Shown piece after piece: positions 23,085-23,621 of a stretch of 23,621 nucleotides of DNA. Origin of the DNA: Pseudomonadota bacterium. Lineage in GTDB: Bacteria > Pseudomonadota > Alphaproteobacteria > Rhizobiales > Devosiaceae. The DNA lies in the NCBI GenBank assembly GCA_023387585.1, contig JAEWHZ010000110.1, forward strand, positions 1 through 23,621, read 5' to 3'. The translations under genes were made by a program, and so were the position numbers. The notes beneath the pieces are model-generated. The model was not told the DNA's origin and did no database searches. It saw nothing but the letters and a program-made list of their open reading frames with translations. The first letter of the stretch is position 1, and each line of letters opens with the position of its first letter.

Positions 23085-23621
23085 CTACTTGTCCGGATAG
23101 GCGAAGATGCGGCGGAACAGCAGGCTGAAGACCGCCGAGAAGGCGATGCCCATCACGAAATAGATGCCCGTGACGATGATATAGACCTCGAAGCTGGCGA
23201 AGGTGCGCGAGGCGACGTCGTTGGCGATCGCGGTCAGTTCCTCGGCCGAGATGGCCGAGATGACGCTCGATTGCAGCATCAGCAGCACATACTGGCTGGT
23301 CAGCGCCGGATAGACCGATTTCATCGCCGGCTTGAGGACGACGTGGCGGAACACCTGGAGCTGGGACAGGCCGAGCGCCTTGCCGGCCTCCGACTGTCCC
23401 TTGGGCACCGACTCGATGCCGGCGCGCAGGATCTCGGTGACATAGGCGGCGACGTTGAGCACCATGGCGACCAGCGCCGAGGTGTTGGGGTCGAACCGTA
23501 TGCCGATGCTGGGCAGGCCGAAATAGACGATGAAGATCTGCACCAGGAACGGGGTGTTGCGGATCACCTCGACATAGGCGCCGATGGCCCATTTGACCGG
23601 CGCCGGCCCCGACATGCGGGC
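23085..23621 (-). CDS. Amino acid ABC transporter permease (HisMQ family), 5' end beyond the window
   Basis: At least 179 residues are visible and the frame is open at the right edge. A Met lies at 23615, but the family normally has one or two more membrane helices before YVEVIRNTPFLVQIFIVYFG, so the true start is outside the window. The EAA loop EILRAGIESVPKGQSEAGKALGLS is intact, followed by YVLLMLQSSVISAIS and a final helix ending RRIFAYPDK. It is the most upstream visible gene of the minus-strand transporter-hydratase-aldolase operon. Confidence 0.88.
   Translation of the reverse strand, partial: ARMSGPAPVKWAIGAYVEVIRNTPFLVQIFIVYFGLPSIGIRFDPNTSALVAMVLNVAAYVTEILRAGIESVPKGQSEAGKALGLSQLQVFRHVVLKPAMKSVYPALTSQYVLLMLQSSVISAISAEELTAIANDVASRTFASFEVYIIVTGIYFVMGIAFSAVFSLLFRRIFAYPDK

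Overview
The window is about 23.6 kb of GC-rich, densely packed DNA. The look is of an alphaproteobacterium, most likely order Hyphomicrobiales (Rhizobiales): many solute transporters, IclR and GntR regulators, and an intergenic repeat beginning AGAGCGTTTCC of a kind I associate with that order. The genus cannot be fixed from this sequence. No rRNA, tRNA, CRISPR array or transposase gene is visible, and no gene-free stretch exceeds about 180 bp.

Region 1 (1-6759) is a sugar-acid locus. On the minus strand lie a sugar-type periplasmic binding protein and the N-terminal part of an RbsC-type permease that runs off the left edge. Divergent from them is a plus-strand operon: GntR/FCD regulator, short-chain dehydrogenase, mannitol dehydrogenase-family (UxuB-like) oxidoreductase, mannonate dehydratase (UxuA) and an aldo/keto reductase. 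The expected outcome is uptake of a sugar or sugar acid and conversion through mannonate to 2-keto-3-deoxygluconate.

Region 2 (6760-11137) holds a lone AAA ATPase on the minus strand, bracketed by palindromic intergenic repeats, then a major facilitator transporter and a Cys-type sulfatase on the plus strand. A perfect 16-bp palindrome lies in front of the sulfatase.

Region 3 (11122-23621) looks like an amino-acid-type catabolic region. It has two IclR regulators, one on each side of a DadA-like FAD amino-acid dehydrogenase. A plus-strand operon follows, encoding a Tat-exported binding protein, two permeases, an ATPase, a RidA-type imine deaminase and a SelA-like PLP enzyme. Converging on it from the right is a minus-strand operon encoding a second polar-amino-acid ABC transporter (two permeases, binding protein, ATPase), a 2-keto-4-pentenoate hydratase-family protein and an RraA/HMG-aldolase-family protein. 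The two operons meet at a strong stem-loop at 19112-19132.

The enzymes of region 3 can be arranged into one route: a PLP lyase and/or amino-acid dehydrogenase gives an enamine, imine or 2-oxo acid; RidA hydrolyses the imine; the hydratase gives a 4-hydroxy-2-oxo acid; the aldolase splits it to pyruvate or oxaloacetate plus an aldehyde or keto acid. The substrate is unknown. This is the best candidate for an undescribed pathway here. Both IclR-divergent spacers carry paired TCC-N8-GGA boxes about two helical turns apart, suggesting the two regulators use related operators.
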